Of a DNA stretch of 9,805 nucleotides, positions 8,069-9,805 are shown piece by piece. Each line of letters starts with the position of its first letter. The first letter of the stretch is position 1. The notes under the pieces are model-generated. The model was not told the DNA's origin. It did not search any database and saw nothing but the letters and a program-made list of their open reading frames with translations. Origin of the DNA: Gammaproteobacteria bacterium (GTDB lineage Bacteria; Pseudomonadota; Gammaproteobacteria; Thiohalomonadales; Thiohalomonadaceae); contig JAPHSO010000332.1 in assembly GCA_026193675.1 (NCBI GenBank), forward strand, positions 1 to 9,805, given 5' to 3'. Position numbers and translations under genes: made by a program.

Positions 8069-8107
8069 TTGATCATTGTTTGGTCGCAGCTTTTGTTGAA
8101 ATGAGCT

Positions 8108-8117
8108 CCCTTAAGGG
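8108..8117 (+). repeat. 10-bp perfect palindrome CCCTTAAGGG
   Basis: A self-complementary decamer 81 bp before the chemoreceptor start codon. With no loop it would suit a dimeric DNA-binding protein better than an RNA hairpin. It may be chance, since a single palindrome of this length is not rare. Confidence 0.35.
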
Positions 8118-8185
8118 TAGTGAAGAGCGGTCAGCTATTTTTGTTTATTTGACTTTGGCGTGGAGGGAACACACCCATCGGCATT

Positions 8186-8190
8186 AGGAG
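8186..8190 (+). promoter_or_regulatory. Ribosome-binding site of the chemoreceptor gene
   Basis: AGGAG with an 8-nt gap to ATG 8199 is a strong Shine-Dalgarno and fixes the chemoreceptor start. Confidence 0.85.
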
Positions 8191-8198
8191 TGTCATTT

Positions 8199-9805
8199 AT
8201 GAAGAGTCCTATTGGGAATATTGTTTCCGGCGTTTCACTCAAAAAAAAGCTCTGGGCCGGCTTTCTGTTTCTTCTTATTCTTCTTGGCCTCTCATCACTG
8301 AATACCCTTTGGAATCTGTCAGGCACACAGGCGGGAATGAATCAGGTTGTTCTTGAAATTCAGCCGGCGACCTTGAAGGCGCAGCAGATTGTTAGAGACC
8401 TTGAGCACACCACAGGTTCTGTTGCCTTCTATCTATTGAGCAAGGATGAATATCACAAGATCGACTACATCGACGGGCTTTCAAATATTGCAGATCAAAT
8501 CAGCAGTTTACAACAAGAAAACTATATACAAAGAAATCAGGATGCAGCACAACGGCTGGACAAAATATCGGGCCTGTTGACCCGGTTCGCCTCCTATCAA
8601 GAACAGTTACTGAAACTGGCCACGGATGATGCAAGTAATTTTCCTGCATTACGCTATGCAGGTCAGAACATTAATCCGCTTTCGCAACAAAATTTGCAGC
8701 TATTGAGTCAAATGATCCTCGCGGAAGAGGATGAAGAGGCGAATGCTGAGCGTAAGAAGTTGTTAATGGATATTGAGTCATTACGCTATACCTGGTCAAA
8801 CGTCATGAATGGGGTGAGAGCCTATCTTGCCTTTAGAACTCAGGATGCGATTAACGAGGTGGAGCTCTATCAGGGGTCGATTACACCGATCGTAGCCCGA
8901 ATTATGGAGAATGAAGACCTGCTGGGGCTGGATCAGCTCGATTCTATCGAGCAATTTAGCGCGACTCGTGAAATTTTTATAAAGAATTTTGTTGAGTTAC
9001 AGGCTATTCATGGTGGAGAGAAGTGGCGCATAGATGCCGATCTTATTCGAAATGAGATTGGTGATCTGATTAAAGAGATTGGCAGTGAGCTTGACGAGCT
9101 GGTCACACAACTGACGCAGACAATCGAACAGCGTAGTGAAGAGATGCTGCAGAATATGCAGGAGACTCGTGATGTGGTTGCAACCATAATGGTTCTGGGG
9201 TTGATCCTTGGACTGTCTGGGGCCTATCTACTGGTTCGCTCGATTATCAATCCCATTAATGAGATGGCCTCTGCCATGAACGATATTGCTGAGGGCGGTG
9301 GCGACCTGACTCATCGACTACAGATTAAAAACCGTGATGAGTTGGGTGATATGTCACTCTCCCTGAATCGGTTTATCGATCGAATTAGTGAGATTATTGG
9401 TCCGGTGCAGGAGTCGACAGACCAAATTGCCGATGCTGCGACCTCAATGTCGACAGTTTCAGAAGAGACCCAAAATGGTGTCCATCAGCAGCGCACCGAA
9501 ACCGAGATGGTTGCAACCGCCATGAATGAGATGGCGGCTACTGCCCAGGATGTGGCGCAAAATGCCAATAGTGCCGCTGAGGCGGCAGAAGATGCCGATG
9601 TCGAGACCAAAAAGGGGCAACAGGTTGTTGCGGCCACCCTGAAAGAGATTAATACCCTCGCCGCATCGGTAGAGGAGGCGGCAAAAGTGATCCAGAAGCT
9701 TGAGAGTGACAGTGATGCTATCGGCTCCGTGCTTGATGTGATCGGTAATATTGCCGATCAGACCAATCTTTTGGCGCTCAATGCGGCGATTGAGGCGGCC
9801 CGTGC
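8199..9805 (+). CDS. methyl-accepting chemotaxis protein, 3'-partial
   Basis: Transmembrane chemoreceptor that senses a ligand outside the inner membrane and controls the CheA kinase. The window ends inside the gene after 535 codons. Start ATG 8199 is supported by AGGAG 8 nt upstream. Layout: a short cytoplasmic start with a Lys-Lys-Lys cluster (15-17); TM1 about 18-37 (LWAGFLFLLILLGLSSL); a periplasmic region of about 288 residues that reads as helical and Gln/Glu/Leu-rich; TM2 about 326-346 (VVATIMVLGLILGLSGAYLL); a HAMP domain about 347-400 (INPINEMASAM, then AEGGGDLTHRL and RDELGDM); then the signalling coiled coil, with MATAMNEMAATAQDVAQNA-like methylation-helix sequence. The last residues, ADQTNLLALNAAIEAAR, are the highly conserved stretch leading to the hairpin tip, so roughly 150 or more residues are missing. 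The periplasmic part is long enough for a two-bundle helical (HBM-like) sensor, but I cannot name its ligand. Confidence 0.95.
   Translation, partial: MKSPIGNIVSGVSLKKKLWAGFLFLLILLGLSSLNTLWNLSGTQAGMNQVVLEIQPATLKAQQIVRDLEHTTGSVAFYLLSKDEYHKIDYIDGLSNIADQISSLQQENYIQRNQDAAQRLDKISGLLTRFASYQEQLLKLATDDASNFPALRYAGQNINPLSQQNLQLLSQMILAEEDEEANAERKKLLMDIESLRYTWSNVMNGVRAYLAFRTQDAINEVELYQGSITPIVARIMENEDLLGLDQLDSIEQFSATREIFIKNFVELQAIHGGEKWRIDADLIRNEIGDLIKEIGSELDELVTQLTQTIEQRSEEMLQNMQETRDVVATIMVLGLILGLSGAYLLVRSIINPINEMASAMNDIAEGGGDLTHRLQIKNRDELGDMSLSLNRFIDRISEIIGPVQESTDQIADAATSMSTVSEETQNGVHQQRTETEMVATAMNEMAATAQDVAQNANSAAEAAEDADVETKKGQQVVAATLKEINTLAASVEEAAKVIQKLESDSDAIGSVLDVIGNIADQTNLLALNAAIEAAR

Larger units (their letters stand above)
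7958..8185 (+). promoter_or_regulatory. Repeat-rich leader region upstream of the chemoreceptor gene
   Basis: This gap between the lysine-rich protein gene and the chemoreceptor gene has no coding sequence that I can support. It is AT-rich and holds several small dyads and direct repeats, described separately, so it probably carries the chemoreceptor promoter and possibly the end of the preceding transcript. A TTGACT hexamer (7997-8002) and a GATAAT hexamer (8054-8059) each resemble promoter elements, but neither has a well-spaced partner. No clear sigma-28 flagellar promoter is seen, only a partial match (GTAGATAA at 8051-8058) without its upstream half. Confidence 0.4.

Noticed and set aside
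8135..8326. A 63-codon open frame on the - strand
   Set aside because: It runs antisense across the ribosome-binding site and N-terminus of the chemoreceptor gene and has no recognisable motif.
1..9805. CRISPR arrays, tRNA or rRNA genes, insertion sequences, or a defence system
   Set aside because: I saw no regularly spaced long repeats, no tRNA-like cloverleaf, no transposase, and no terminal inverted repeats on either strand. The genes are contiguous housekeeping metabolism plus a chemoreceptor.

Overview
This window is the greater part of a bacterial glycogen / alpha-glucan operon, followed by two unrelated genes, all on the + strand. The proteins most resemble gammaproteobacterial forms. 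GlgB is a full-length enterobacterial-type branching enzyme with the N1 domain, GlgA starts with the KTGGLGDV nucleotide-sugar motif, and MalQ is the short DPE1-like type. Base composition looks balanced in the genes, with AT-rich gaps. I infer a free-living or symbiotic gammaproteobacterium, possibly an environmental or sulfur-oxidising lineage. The genus cannot be fixed from the sequence alone.

Layout: (1) bases 1-1379, malQ (4-alpha-glucanotransferase), whose first codons lie upstream of the window. (2) 1398-3575, glgB (branching enzyme). (3) 3575-5059, glgA (glycogen synthase), whose ATG shares one base with the glgB stop. (4) 5102-7582, glgP (glycogen/maltodextrin phosphorylase). (5) 7640-7957, a 105-residue protein with a lysine-rich histone-H1-like tail joined to a DUF2934-like C-terminus. 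(6) 7958-8198, a gap rich in small inverted and direct repeats. (7) 8199 to the window end, a methyl-accepting chemotaxis protein cut off at its signalling tip.

How the genes work together: GlgA elongates alpha-1,4 chains from ADP-glucose, GlgB adds alpha-1,6 branches, GlgP removes glucose-1-phosphate from chain ends, and MalQ recycles the short maltodextrins GlgP cannot use. Tight spacing (18, -1 and 42 bp) argues for one transcript carrying both synthesis and breakdown. The ADP-glucose pyrophosphorylase gene glgC and the debranching enzyme gene glgX are not in the window. The small basic protein and the chemoreceptor each have their own strong Shine-Dalgarno sequence, and nothing in the sequence ties them functionally to glycogen.

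Overall this is a mostly ordinary metabolic region. I see no mobile element, CRISPR array, RNA gene or defence system. The points most worth a second look are the tail-plus-DUF2934 protein, the repeat-rich leader of the chemoreceptor gene, and the 6-codon reading frame overlapping the glgP start.
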